Shown here in pieces: positions 7,498 through 16,399 of a DNA stretch of 64,000 nucleotides. Origin of the DNA: Clostridium pascui. GTDB taxonomy: Bacteria; Bacillota; Clostridia; Clostridiales; Clostridiaceae. Within the stretch, counting starts at the first letter, position 1. Each line of letters begins with the position of its first letter. Below the pieces are notes generated by a model. It made no database searches and was not told the origin of the DNA. It saw nothing but the letters and a program-made list of their open reading frames with translations. A program made the position numbers and the translations under genes. The stretch spans positions 124,001 through 188,000 of the forward strand of contig NZ_JAFBDB010000001.1 in NCBI RefSeq assembly GCF_016908015.1, read 5' to 3'.

Positions 7498-8973
7498 ATG
7501 AGTGATAAAAAAGTAATAACTGAAACAGGATGGAACTTTGACAACAGTTATGCTCGCCTGCCAGAAACATTTTTCACAAGGCAAAGGCCAACTCCTGTAC
7601 GCTCTCCAGAACTTATAATTTTCAATCATACATTGGCAGGATCTTTAGGGTTGAATGCTGAGGAATTGGAAAGTAATGATGGTGTAGAGGTGTTTGCTGG
7701 AAACAAAATTCCCGAGGCTGCTTTGCCTATTGCGCAAGCTTATGCAGGGCATCAATTTGGATATTTTACTATGCTGGGAGACGGCCGAGCTGTCCTATTA
7801 GGAGAACAAATAACGCCTAAAGGTAGGCGATTTGATATTCAGCTCAAGGGTTCGGGCAAAACTCCATATTCTCGCGGAGGTGATGGGAGAGCATCGCTTG
7901 GACCTATGCTGCGTGAATATATAATCAGTGAAGCAATGCATGGACTTAATATTCCTACTACTCGAAGTTTAGCTGTGGTGACAACTGGTCAGCCAGTAAT
8001 GCGTGAAACTGAGCAGCCTGGTGCAATTCTTACCCGTGTAGCTGCTAGCCATATACGTGTGGGCACTTTTCAATATGCTGCAAACTTTACAACTACGGAG
8101 AAGCTTCAAGCATTGGCAGATTATGTATTACAAAGGCATTTTCCGGAAATAGAGAATGATGAAAATCGTTATATTTCTCTGCTTAAGGAAGTCATAAGAC
8201 GCCAAGCTGTACTCATTGCCAAATGGCAGCTAGTTGGTTTTATTCATGGTGTTATGAACACAGATAACATGACTATCAGTGGAGAAACTATTGACTATGG
8301 TCCTTGTGCCTTTATGGATACCTATGATCGAGCAACGGTATTTAGTTCCATTGACATGCAGGGGAGATATGCCTATGGTAATCAACCAGATATTGCAGCA
8401 TGGAATTTAGCTAGATTTGCTGAAACTTTGTTGCCGCTGATGCATGACAATGAAGAGGATGCTATTATACTTGCTGAAGAAGCAATTGGGAATTTTGATG
8501 AATTGTATCACAGCAATTGGATAGCAGGAATGAGAGGAAAACTTGGAATCTTTGATGAAGAGCCTGAGGATGTATCTCTTATTGAAGGTCTTCTTAAGAT
8601 GATGCATAAGTATGGTGCTGATTTCACTAACACCTTCCGTGCATTAACAATTGATAAGTTAGAGGAAACGGCACTGTTTGGTACCACGGAATTCATTCAG
8701 TGGAATCAGCTGTGGCAGGCAAGACTTAGCAGACAGCAGGAGTCAAAAGTTTCTGTTAAAAAATTAATGCAAATGAGCAACCCTGCAGTTATTCCTCGTA
8801 ACCATAGGGTAGAAGAGGCACTGGAAGCTGCGGTAAACCATGGAGATTACAGTGTGATGGAGAGGCTTCTAGATGCACTTTCAAGTCCTTACAAATACAC
8901 TGATAAACAGGCTGAGTACTGCACATTACCTAAAGAATCAGATAGTCCCTACAGAACCTTTTGTGGTACTTAA
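7498..8973 (+). CDS. selO: SelO (YdiU) family protein AMPylase
   Basis: A 491-residue pseudokinase-fold enzyme. The family transfers AMP from ATP to Ser/Thr/Tyr of target proteins and, in E. coli, is linked to redox stress. The opening ([23 protein letters not shown]) is the SelO N-terminus. Nucleotide-binding residues lie in [18 protein letters not shown] and [18 protein letters not shown]. The metal/catalytic Asn-Asp pair lies in [11 protein letters not shown] and the DYGPCAFMD motif. The C-terminus ends in PYRTFCGT; that late cysteine is the position that is selenocysteine in animal SelO. The ribosome site is AAAAAGGAGATATC. Monocistronic with its own terminator. Confidence 0.95.
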   Translation: MSDKKVITETGWNFDNSYARLPETFFTRQRPTPVRSPELIIFNHTLAGSLGLNAEELESNDGVEVFAGNKIPEAALPIAQAYAGHQFGYFTMLGDGRAVLLGEQITPKGRRFDIQLKGSGKTPYSRGGDGRASLGPMLREYIISEAMHGLNIPTTRSLAVVTTGQPVMRETEQPGAILTRVAASHIRVGTFQYAANFTTTEKLQALADYVLQRHFPEIENDENRYISLLKEVIRRQAVLIAKWQLVGFIHGVMNTDNMTISGETIDYGPCAFMDTYDRATVFSSIDMQGRYAYGNQPDIAAWNLARFAETLLPLMHDNEEDAIILAEEAIGNFDELYHSNWIAGMRGKLGIFDEEPEDVSLIEGLLKMMHKYGADFTNTFRALTIDKLEETALFGTTEFIQWNQLWQARLSRQQESKVSVKKLMQMSNPAVIPRNHRVEEALEAAVNHGDYSVMERLLDALSSPYKYTDKQAEYCTLPKESDSPYRTFCGT

Positions 8974-9032
8974 GCGGTTTTTAAATTATCTAAGTGATGC
9001 AAAATAAAAGTTTGAATAACTATCATATCAGT

Positions 9033-9058
9033 AAGGGCATTTAATTGTGCCCTTTTTC
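9033..9058 (+). terminator. Intrinsic terminator after selO
   Basis: AAGGGCA-8 nt-TGCCCTT followed by TTT; lies 60 bp after the selO stop. Confidence 0.85.
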
Positions 9059-9098
9059 CTAGTATGAAATTGCAAAAATTGTTTAAGGAGGCAAGATT

Positions 9099-9701
9099 AT
9101 GGATTTAAACTGGGTATGGCAATCGGCACTAATATTTATTGTAGGAACATTTATTTTAAGAGTAGGTGGAAGAAAATCAATTTCTCAAATGACAATATCT
9201 CAGACTATAGTGATGATAGGATTAGGATCTTTATTGATTCAGCCTGTAGCTGGTAAGGGACTATTTATTACCTTTCTTATAGCAGGTGTATTAACAATAT
9301 TAATGATAATCACTGAATACTTAGAAGTTAAGGTGGATCTTTTGGAGACTATATTTGCCGGCAAAGCGGTAATTGTTATTGAAAATGGCAATCCAAACAT
9401 CAAAAATTTAAAAAAAATTAGGATGTCGATTGACAGACTTGAAACGAGATTAAGGCAAGCTGGAATATCTTCCATAAAAGATGTAAAATATGCGACAATT
9501 GAAGTAAGCGGTCAGCTTGGGTATGAGCTTAAAGATAATAAAAAGCCTCTAACACAGGATGATTTTATAAAATTAATGAGGGAAATATCTGAGCTAAAGG
9601 GGATGATCAATGCAGAGAGCAAGCCTCAAACTAATAAAGGAAATAACATCTTTAAGGAGATAAAAAATGAAAAGTTTGAGGGAAATAAGAATGAACCATA
9701 A
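9099..9701 (+). CDS. DUF421 / YetF-like membrane protein
   Basis: A 200-residue protein with two to three N-terminal membrane helices (about 8-22, 32-47, 54-70). These include the family motif RVGGRKSISQMTISQTIVMIGLGSLL. A soluble YetF domain follows, with AVIVIENGNPNIKNLKKIRMSI, LRQAGISSIKDVKYATIEVSG and GYELK. The C-terminal 35 residues are polar and rich in Asn/Lys. Family members are common in Gram-positive bacteria, especially spore formers, and the YetF group has been linked to spore or envelope quality control. No enzymatic motif is visible. The ribosome site is AAGGAGG. Confidence 0.85.
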   Translation: MDLNWVWQSALIFIVGTFILRVGGRKSISQMTISQTIVMIGLGSLLIQPVAGKGLFITFLIAGVLTILMIITEYLEVKVDLLETIFAGKAVIVIENGNPNIKNLKKIRMSIDRLETRLRQAGISSIKDVKYATIEVSGQLGYELKDNKKPLTQDDFIKLMREISELKGMINAESKPQTNKGNNIFKEIKNEKFEGNKNEP

Positions 9702-9792
9702 CTGATTTAAATAAAAATGAAATCTATTTGATATTCTCATGATGTATATAAAGTTATTTTGTTTTGCCAGTTAAATCTACAAGTGGAAATGA

Positions 9793-9869
9793 GCAGACCT
9801 CCAAGTGCATTGTGCTCTACTACTCAGAATTTGCTGGCAGCGGCAAAGTAAATGAGGATAGGGGTCTGC
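9793..9869. other. Inverted-repeat element between convergent genes
   Basis: Outer arms GCAGACC (9793-9799) and GGTCTGC (9863-9869) enclose an inner hairpin TTTGC-TGGCAGCG-GCAAA (9830-9847). The DNA is more GC-rich than its surroundings and carries no convincing reading frame in either direction. It lies between two convergent genes and could be a degraded insertion, a structured RNA, or a bidirectional stop. Nothing firmer can be said. Confidence 0.3.
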
Positions 9870-9958
9870 AGGATTCATTTTGGCTTGTTTTTATTTTATT
9901 CACCACAAGGTGTATAATTGGAAAGATAAGTGGAAATACCTTAGGGCTCCTTTGAAAA

Positions 9959-10816
9959 TTAGTTTGTTAAGATTACAAACTCATCTAGCTTTTCACCCTT
10001 ATAATTAACAGCAAAGACTTTTATGATGTCGTATTCTACGTCCACAACTACAAAATGATAGACAGCTATGGGCTTTACTAACACTCCTTTTTTATCTTTG
10101 TATTTATCTTTAAGTTTCTCACCACCACCACCGGTAATGACTTGATATATACTTCTATTAATACTATTTATCCTTCTTCTGGAATAATTATGTTCGTGGC
10201 CAGAAAAAACAACTTGAATATTGCAGTTATCTACTATATTCCAAAAAGCGTCTCTGCATTCAGGATACAAATCTAAGCAGTTCCCAAGATGAGCCCCTGT
10301 AGGATAGGCGGGAGAATGAACAAAGAGAATCTTACTTTTCATTGTGGATGAGGCTATATTTTTAAGCCAATTCAGTTGGGTTTCATCAATTTTATGCAAA
10401 GAATTAAAATGAAAGGAATTAAGTATTATTGCCCGCATATTCCGAAAGTCCTTGTAGTATACAGTGTTGTTGTAGTTTTTTAAAAAATTATCTGGGTATA
10501 AATCTTTATAAACTTCTTTAAAAATTTTTTCATATTTATCATCTAATGGTTCAATATTAACTTCATGATTACCTACCACTGGGAGTAGAAGCTTATTTGG
10601 GTAAAATTTTTCAACTAGCTTTCTTAATCTCTTAAGCTGACTTTTTAAAACATTTTCATCATGACTTCCAGCTACCATATCTCCTAGCATTACAATAAAT
10701 TCTGGTTCGGGTTTTAACTTAGAGCTTTCACTTAGTATTTTTGTAAGTACATTTTCATTTATTCCATGCTCTTTTCCTTTAGAATCCCCAATAATTATGA
10801 ATCTAATAATTTTCAC
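9959..10816 (-). CDS. Calcineurin-like metallophosphoesterase
   Basis: A 285-residue phosphoesterase with the metal-binding motifs in order: IIGDSKG (about 8-14, a variant of D.H), MLGDMVAG (about 44), VVGNHEVN (about 82), FVHSPAYP (about 166) and FSGHEHNYSRR (about 207). The GHEHNY ending resembles purple acid phosphatase-like members. There is no signal peptide, so it is probably cytoplasmic. It has no functional partner: it converges on the YetF-like gene and diverges from the TetR/ABC unit. The substrate is unknown. Confidence 0.85.
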   Translation of the reverse strand: MKIIRFIIIGDSKGKEHGINENVLTKILSESSKLKPEPEFIVMLGDMVAGSHDENVLKSQLKRLRKLVEKFYPNKLLLPVVGNHEVNIEPLDDKYEKIFKEVYKDLYPDNFLKNYNNTVYYKDFRNMRAIILNSFHFNSLHKIDETQLNWLKNIASSTMKSKILFVHSPAYPTGAHLGNCLDLYPECRDAFWNIVDNCNIQVVFSGHEHNYSRRRINSINRSIYQVITGGGGEKLKDKYKDKKGVLVKPIAVYHFVVVDVEYDIIKVFAVNYKGEKLDEFVILTN

Positions 10817-10900
10817 CTCTAATTAAAATAGAAATTATAATCATAGTATATGTGAAAAGCTTGGAAAAGTTTATTATATTTAATAATTTTCAAAATAAAC

Positions 10901-10949
10901 TTGACCAATATGGTCATTTGATATAAAATAAAAATGACCGCATAGGTCA
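10901..10949 (+). promoter_or_regulatory. Promoter with two palindromic operators for the TetR/ABC unit
   Basis: A -35 TTGACC (10901-10906), 17-bp spacer and -10 TAAAAT (10924-10929) are embedded in two copies of the same 15-bp operator. These are TGACC-AATAT-GGTCA (10902-10916) on the -35, and TGACC-GCATA-GGTCA (10935-10949) at the transcription start. The centre-to-centre distance is 33 bp, about three helical turns, which favours two dimers bound on one face. This is textbook placement for repression by the TetR-type protein encoded just downstream. Confidence 0.8.
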
Positions 10950-10985
10950 AAAGGTTTTTGCAAAAAAAGGAATGAGGCGATTATC

Positions 10986-11609
10986 ATTTATTCGAAATTT
11001 TATAGTTTAGAACAGGAAAAAAGGGAAGATATTATTAATGCAGCTATTGGAGAGTTTGCACAAAATGGTTATTCAAAGGCTTCTACAAATAAGATCATAA
11101 AAGAAGCAGGAATATCTAAGGGGTCATTATTCAACTATTTTAATAGTAAAAAGGAATTATATTTATTTTTGCTTGAATATATATCTAAAATCATTGATAA
11201 AATTTATGATGAAATAGACTTAAATCAAAGAGACGTTTTTAATAGAAGTAGAGAAATAGGATTAATTAAGTTTAAGGTGATGAAAAAGTTTCCTCAGGCA
11301 TTTAACTTTCTTAAGAATGCTAACAACGAAGAAGCTTCTGAAGTGAAATCTGAAATCGACAAAATACGTAACAATATTACTCAAAAAGGTTTTGAAAAAA
11401 TCTACGAAAACATAGATTTTACAAAATTTCGTGATGACATTGATATTGAAAAAACTCTTAATATCATTAATTGGACTATGCTAAGCTTTTCAGAGCAGCA
11501 AGTAAATAAATTAAATTCATTTGAAGATATCGACATAGAGCTGCTTAAAGAATGGGATAGTTATTTTGATATAATGAAGCGCTGTTTTTATAAAAAGGAG
11601 GAAGACTAA
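10986..11609 (+). CDS. TetR/AcrR family regulator, no standard start codon
   Basis: The reading frame encodes a full TetR N-terminal domain: YSLEQEKREDIINAAIGEFA, then QNGYSKASTNKIIKEAGISK and GSLFNYFNSKKELYLFLLEY. No ATG, GTG or TTG lies in frame between the upstream stop (10935) and the HTH. The best guess is a start at ATT (10986, 8 bases after GAGG) or ATT at 10980; the only codon usually accepted is a TTG at 11169, far inside the domain. Alternatively, an ATG at 10972 has been put out of frame by one missing base. The C-terminal half is the ligand domain. The gene lies 1 bp before the MacB-like ATPase gene, which it probably controls together with itself. Confidence 0.75.
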   Translation: MYSKFYSLEQEKREDIINAAIGEFAQNGYSKASTNKIIKEAGISKGSLFNYFNSKKELYLFLLEYISKIIDKIYDEIDLNQRDVFNRSREIGLIKFKVMKKFPQAFNFLKNANNEEASEVKSEIDKIRNNITQKGFEKIYENIDFTKFRDDIDIEKTLNIINWTMLSFSEQQVNKLNSFEDIDIELLKEWDSYFDIMKRCFYKKEED

Positions 11610-11610
11610 T

Positions 11611-12309
11611 ATGTTTATTGAGATTTCAAACTTGAAGAAAAGCTACACATCCGGCTCTATTACAACTGAGGTTTTAAAGGGAATTGAAATGAAGCTTGAG
11701 GAGAGAGATATTGGCGTTATTCTTGGTCCATCAGGTTCAGGAAAATCCACATTAATGAATATCATTGGAGGTATTGACCGAGGTGACAGTGGCAGAGTAG
11801 TAGTTAATGGAATCGACATAAACAATTTAAATGATGATAAACTTACCGATTACAGACGTGAGGGGATAAGTTTTGTGTTTCAGTTCTATAACCTGGTTCC
11901 TAATCTTAACGTCGGAGAAAACATTGAAGTGGCATCAAACATCAGTAAATCATCATTAAATACTGATGAAGTTTTAGCTGCGGTTGGAATGCAGGATAAA
12001 AAACACCGTTTTCCTAGAGAACTAAGCGGGGGCGAACAGCAAAGGGTATCCATTGCAAGAGCGATTGTAAAGAATCCAAAGCTATTGCTTTGCGATGAGC
12101 CGACTGGTGCTCTTGACTATCAGACATCACGAAGTATTCTAAAGCTTTTACAGGAGATAAATGAAAAATATGGGACAACTATTTTGATGATAACTCACAA
12201 CGCGGCCATTGCTTCTATGGCTAATAGAGTATTTAAGCTTAGAAGTGGAGAAATAGTAGAAGAAGCAATTAACCAGATAACTATTCCAGCAGAAAGGATT
12301 GAATGGTAA
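11611..12309 (+). CDS. ABC transporter ATP-binding protein (MacB/LolD type)
   Basis: A 232-residue ATPase with Walker A GPSGSGKST (about 40), Q-loop in FVFQFYNLVPNLNVGENI, signature LSGGEQQRVSIARAI, Walker B LLCDEPTGALD and H-loop ITHN. The QFYNLVP.L.V.EN run is typical of the MacB/LolD/FtsE group, which drives mechanotransmission rather than direct substrate passage. It overlaps the permease gene by 7 bp, so the two are made together. The pair is repressed in all likelihood by the upstream TetR. In Firmicutes such pairs often confer resistance to peptides or other envelope-active compounds. Confidence 0.9.
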   Translation: MFIEISNLKKSYTSGSITTEVLKGIEMKLEERDIGVILGPSGSGKSTLMNIIGGIDRGDSGRVVVNGIDINNLNDDKLTDYRREGISFVFQFYNLVPNLNVGENIEVASNISKSSLNTDEVLAAVGMQDKKHRFPRELSGGEQQRVSIARAIVKNPKLLLCDEPTGALDYQTSRSILKLLQEINEKYGTTILMITHNAAIASMANRVFKLRSGEIVEEAINQITIPAERIEW

Positions 12310-14561
12310 TGGTGATTAATAATAGAATTAAGCGTGTTTTGATGGAAAATAAAGCGCAGTATTTGGGGGCAGTTATGATGATTATTTTCAGCTGCTTGGC
12401 ATTTACATTGATGACTCAGTTTGCTGGTAATTTTACACGCCTTTCAAATGAATTTAAAAGTAAATATACACAGGAAGATGCTTCATTAATAACGGATAAA
12501 AAAATTAATAATTTGCAAGAAATTGAAGCTTCAGCCAATGTAGTAATTGAAGAAGGTAAAAGCTTTGACCATAAGTTTTCAAAGGAGAAAACGCTGCGTA
12601 TATTCAGCAAAAATAACAAGGTTAATATTCCTGCGATTCTTGAGGGTAAAGAGTTAAGTGAAAGTGGAGATATACTCATAAGTCCTGCTTTTGCTTCTAA
12701 AAACAATTTTAAAATTGGTGATAAGATAAATATATCGGATAATTTATTTACAATTAAAGGATTTATGGCACTGCCGAATTACATTTATCCTCTGCAGTCG
12801 GAAACAGACATGATGCCTGGGGAAGGTTTTGGAATAGCAGTTGTAAGTCAAGAGGATTTCAATATATTTCAAAAGGGGAGCAGTTTTTACGCAGTTAAGT
12901 TTGTTAACACTGATAAGAAAGCTAATGTTCAGTCAGTAGAGTTTAGAAATCTTTTAAAGAACAAAGGAATTAATGTACTCCAATGGACAAGCGTTGAAGA
13001 TAATAAGAGAGTTAATATCGTAGATGCTGAAATTAATATTTTAAATCTTGTAAGCAAAGGTGTGCCTACTGGTATTTTGGTATTAGCCTGCATTATGGTT
13101 GCGAATATTATTTGGAGACTAATCAACCGTGAAGCAAGCATCATTGGTGCATTGTATGCCATAGGGTATAGAAGAAAGGAAATATATCGGCATTATTTGA
13201 TATTTCCAATACTAATAGCTATTATAGGAGGTATAATTGGAACTATTATTGGGACATTTCCAGTGCGGTCAATGGTAGCATTTATGTTTGCTTACTTCAA
13301 TATACCACTCACCGGAATAAAATTTAATTCTATGGTAATGATACTAGGTATTTTGCTGCCAATTATATTCCTCGGGTGCAGCGGATACTTTGTCATTCAA
13401 AAGGAACTGAAACATTCCCCTGTGGAACTGATGAAAGGCAGGAAAGAAAAGAACAAAGTAAATCCTTTTGAGCGAATTCTAAAGCTTGATACATTTAAGT
13501 TCTCTACAAAGTTTAAAATCAGAGAACAGCTTAGAAGTTTATCTAGGCTTGCTTTCTTACTTGCTGGAATTGTAGTAGCAACAATGCTTTTACAGTGGGG
13601 ATTTTCTCTGAAAAGTTCCATGGATTACCTTCTTTCAGAAGGCAGCGTAACAAGTGTGTATCCTTTTGAGTACGAGTATAAGTTTGACAATTTACGAAGT
13701 AAGCCGCTGCCATCAGGTGCTGAGCCTGTATCAGCATCATTATTTCTGAAGTCAGACGATGAAAAAAAGGATTTTTATGTTTGTGGAATTATGCCAGATT
13801 CCACTATGGTTACACTTGAAGATGAATCTGGTGCTAGACTAAAAACAAACCAAGTGATTATAACAAAGTCTCTTGCCAATCAGCTGAAGTTAAAACAGGG
13901 AGATACTGCAAATATTGTAAGAAAGATAGATGGACGTATATTTACTGTAAAGATTGACAGTATAGCAGATACCTATGCAGGAAAGTATATATTCATGCCC
14001 TTAGCAGATTATAATAAAAAGTTTGGGATGCCAGAGGGAAGTTATACAGGAGTATTTAGTAATGTGCCTATTAATATTACTGAGAATGAATCCCATAGTG
14101 TAGTAACATTAAAGGAAAAGATTTCTGGAGTTAAAGAGAGCATGGCGCCTATGCAGTCAATGATTGGCAGCTTAGCTGCAGTGGCATTTGCTATTGGAGT
14201 TATTGTCATCTATGCAGTAACTTCGCTAATGGTTGAGGAAAATAAGAATGTAATTTCTCTCATGAAGGTTTTTGGTTATAGGAAGAAGGAGATAAATTCA
14301 CTGATTCTTAACAGCTCAACTATTGTAGTTGTAATTGGATATATTATTGGAGTACCGTTAACTATTGCTGCAATAGGGGTGTTGGCTAAATCTCTTGAGA
14401 ATAGTGTTGGTATGTCAGTGCCGCCTATGAGGATTGATCTACCATATATCTTAATTGGATTTGTTATTGTGATGCTTTCATATGAATTATCGAAGCTTAT
14501 GTGTAAGAAAAAAGTTAACGCGGTTTCCATGGGTGAAGCCTTAAAATCAGGAGTTGAATAG
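12303..14561 (+). CDS. FtsX-like ABC permease
   Basis: A 752-residue membrane protein. An N-terminal helix (about 17-38) is followed by a roughly 210-residue extracellular domain. A three-helix FtsX bundle follows (about 250-370, with EASIIGALYAIGYRRKEIYR and HYLIFPILIAIIGGIIGTII). A second helix (about 415-432), a second extracellular domain, and a final FtsX bundle (about 620-745, ENKNVISLMKVFGYRKKEIN) complete it. The double FtsX layout means one protein supplies both halves of the transporter, as in the YtrF or large MacB-like permeases. Partner of the ATPase directly upstream. The substrate is unknown. Confidence 0.9.
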   Translation: MVMVINNRIKRVLMENKAQYLGAVMMIIFSCLAFTLMTQFAGNFTRLSNEFKSKYTQEDASLITDKKINNLQEIEASANVVIEEGKSFDHKFSKEKTLRIFSKNNKVNIPAILEGKELSESGDILISPAFASKNNFKIGDKINISDNLFTIKGFMALPNYIYPLQSETDMMPGEGFGIAVVSQEDFNIFQKGSSFYAVKFVNTDKKANVQSVEFRNLLKNKGINVLQWTSVEDNKRVNIVDAEINILNLVSKGVPTGILVLACIMVANIIWRLINREASIIGALYAIGYRRKEIYRHYLIFPILIAIIGGIIGTIIGTFPVRSMVAFMFAYFNIPLTGIKFNSMVMILGILLPIIFLGCSGYFVIQKELKHSPVELMKGRKEKNKVNPFERILKLDTFKFSTKFKIREQLRSLSRLAFLLAGIVVATMLLQWGFSLKSSMDYLLSEGSVTSVYPFEYEYKFDNLRSKPLPSGAEPVSASLFLKSDDEKKDFYVCGIMPDSTMVTLEDESGARLKTNQVIITKSLANQLKLKQGDTANIVRKIDGRIFTVKIDSIADTYAGKYIFMPLADYNKKFGMPEGSYTGVFSNVPINITENESHSVVTLKEKISGVKESMAPMQSMIGSLAAVAFAIGVIVIYAVTSLMVEENKNVISLMKVFGYRKKEINSLILNSSTIVVVIGYIIGVPLTIAAIGVLAKSLENSVGMSVPPMRIDLPYILIGFVIVMLSYELSKLMCKKKVNAVSMGEALKSGVE

Positions 14562-14568
14562 AAAAGTA

Positions 14569-14595
14569 TAGGACCTGGATATTATCCAAGTCCTA
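14569..14595. terminator. Bidirectional terminator between the ABC permease and hydA
   Basis: TAGGACCTGGAT-ATT-ATCCAAGTCCTA is a near-perfect hairpin between two convergent genes, with T-rich DNA on the plus-strand side. Confidence 0.75.
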
Positions 14596-14600
14596 ATTTC

Positions 14601-16379
14601 TTAAATTTTTTCTCTCTTATAGAAATGAGTATGCAGTAAATCATGGGCTTTTTTTCCACCAATTTCACCCATATACTCCTTATACATTTGCTGAACTACA
14701 GGGTTTTCGTGAGATTTTCTAATATGTTTACTTCTATCTTCTCTATATATTGCCTCCATTCTCTTTTTAACAATTTCTATATCACCAAAATGATATGGCT
14801 GACCACCACCATCTATACATCCACCAGGACAAGCCATTATTTCGATGGCATGGTATTCCTCTTTACCTGATTGGATTGATTCAAGAAGAGCTCTTGCATT
14901 TCCAAGACCATGAGCCACACCAATTCTGATATCCTTACCATTTATATTAACCGTAGCTTGCTTTAAGCCGTCTAAACCTCTTACATCATGAAACTCAATC
15001 TCATCAAGGGGCTTATTTGTCATCCATTCATAGGTTGTTCTAAGTGCAGCCTCAATAACTCCGCCTGTTACCCCAAATATAACTGATGCACCGGTAGATT
15101 CTCCCAAAGGATCATCAAAATCCTCATCAGGTAACTCTTGGAATTTAAGTCCTGCTTCAATAATCATATCTGCTAGTTCTCTAGTAGTAATAACAAGATC
15201 AACATTTTTTTGTCCATTATGCTCAAGCTCTGGTCTTACTATTTCATATTTCTTTGCAATACATGGCATTACTGAAACAACTACAATTTTTTCAGGATCA
15301 ATACCCATTTTTTCAGCTAAATAAGTTTTGGCAATGGTTCCAAACATTATATGCGGTGATTTACAAGTCGAAGGAATATCCAAGAGATCAGGGAACTGGT
15401 GCTCTATGAATTTTACCCAGCTAGGACAGCAACTTGTTAAAATAGGGAGTCTTCCTCCATTTTGAAGTCTATCCATAAACTCGTGTGCCTCTTCAACAAT
15501 AGTAACATCTGCTGCAAAATTTGTATCGAATACTTTTCTAAAGCCCAATCTTCTAAGAGCAGCCACCATTTTTCCTGTTACTATAGTTCCTGGGTCCATA
15601 TCAAATTTTTCACCTAAAGCCACTCTGATAGCTGGTGCAGTTTGAACTATAACATATCTATCAGGATCGGCAAGCACTTCCCACACTTTTGATACATTGG
15701 TAACTTGAGTTAGTGCAGCTGTTGGGCAAACTTGAACGCATTGGCCGCAGAAGGTACACATTGTATCTAGCATTGGTCTTCCGAAGGCTGGTGAAACAAC
15801 AGTTTCAAAGCCTCTGTCAACGGCAGAGTAGATATTACAAGTTTGAACTTCATTGCACATGGTTTCACATCTTCTGCACATTATACATTTATCAAGATTT
15901 CTATAGAGAGCACCGCTTGAAGAGTCCTTTGGATAATTAGACATTTCACCTTTATACCTTATTTTTCTTATACCTAAATCAGCTGCCAATTGCTGAAGCT
16001 GGCAGGTTGTGTTCTTTTCACATACCAAGCAGTCAGTAGGGTGGTCTGAAAGTAGAAGCTCTACCATGGTTCGCCTAGCTTTTATTGCGCGAAGAGTATC
16101 GGTTTTTACAACCATTCCTTCTGTAGCCTCAGTTGAGCAGGCAGGTGCAAGATTTCTACGCCCTTCTACTTCTACAAGGCAAACTCTACAGGAAGCAGTT
16201 CTGTTTACCATCTTGATATCATGAAGATCAAGATAGCATAGTGTAGGGATATTTATTTGAGCCTGACGAGCAGCATATAAAATAGTCGTACCTTTTGGAA
16301 CGGTTATTTTATAACCATTTATAGTTAAAGATACAGTTTCTGTACCAAGCTCCGTAGGTTTATCTAAATTACTTTCCAT
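14601..16379 (-). CDS. hydA: [FeFe]-hydrogenase catalytic subunit of the NAD-linked trimer
   Basis: A 592-residue enzyme that makes or oxidises H2. In order it has a plant-type [2Fe-2S] domain (CYLDLHD.., CRVCLVEV, ACSTEA) and a His-ligated [4Fe-4S] motif (HPTDCLVCEKNTTC). Next come two [4Fe-4S] motifs (CIMCRRCETMC; CTFCGQCVQVCP). All three H-cluster signatures are present: TSCCPSWVKF, MPCIAKKYE and EIMACPGGCIDGGGQP. It is the last gene of hydC-hydB-hydA, 20 bp after hydB. By family the complex couples H2 to NADH and, in many Clostridia, to ferredoxin at the same time (electron bifurcation). Maturases HydEFG are not in the window. Cytoplasmic. Confidence 0.95.
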   Translation of the reverse strand: MESNLDKPTELGTETVSLTINGYKITVPKGTTILYAARQAQINIPTLCYLDLHDIKMVNRTASCRVCLVEVEGRRNLAPACSTEATEGMVVKTDTLRAIKARRTMVELLLSDHPTDCLVCEKNTTCQLQQLAADLGIRKIRYKGEMSNYPKDSSSGALYRNLDKCIMCRRCETMCNEVQTCNIYSAVDRGFETVVSPAFGRPMLDTMCTFCGQCVQVCPTAALTQVTNVSKVWEVLADPDRYVIVQTAPAIRVALGEKFDMDPGTIVTGKMVAALRRLGFRKVFDTNFAADVTIVEEAHEFMDRLQNGGRLPILTSCCPSWVKFIEHQFPDLLDIPSTCKSPHIMFGTIAKTYLAEKMGIDPEKIVVVSVMPCIAKKYEIVRPELEHNGQKNVDLVITTRELADMIIEAGLKFQELPDEDFDDPLGESTGASVIFGVTGGVIEAALRTTYEWMTNKPLDEIEFHDVRGLDGLKQATVNINGKDIRIGVAHGLGNARALLESIQSGKEEYHAIEIMACPGGCIDGGGQPYHFGDIEIVKKRMEAIYREDRSKHIRKSHENPVVQQMYKEYMGEIGGKKAHDLLHTHFYKREKI

Positions 16380-16399
16380 GATTTTTCCTCCTTAAGTTA

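Noticed and set aside
9764-9955. 63-codon plus-strand ORF after the yetF-like gene
   Set aside because: No ribosome site, odd composition, and it overlaps the inverted-repeat patch; no recognisable domain.
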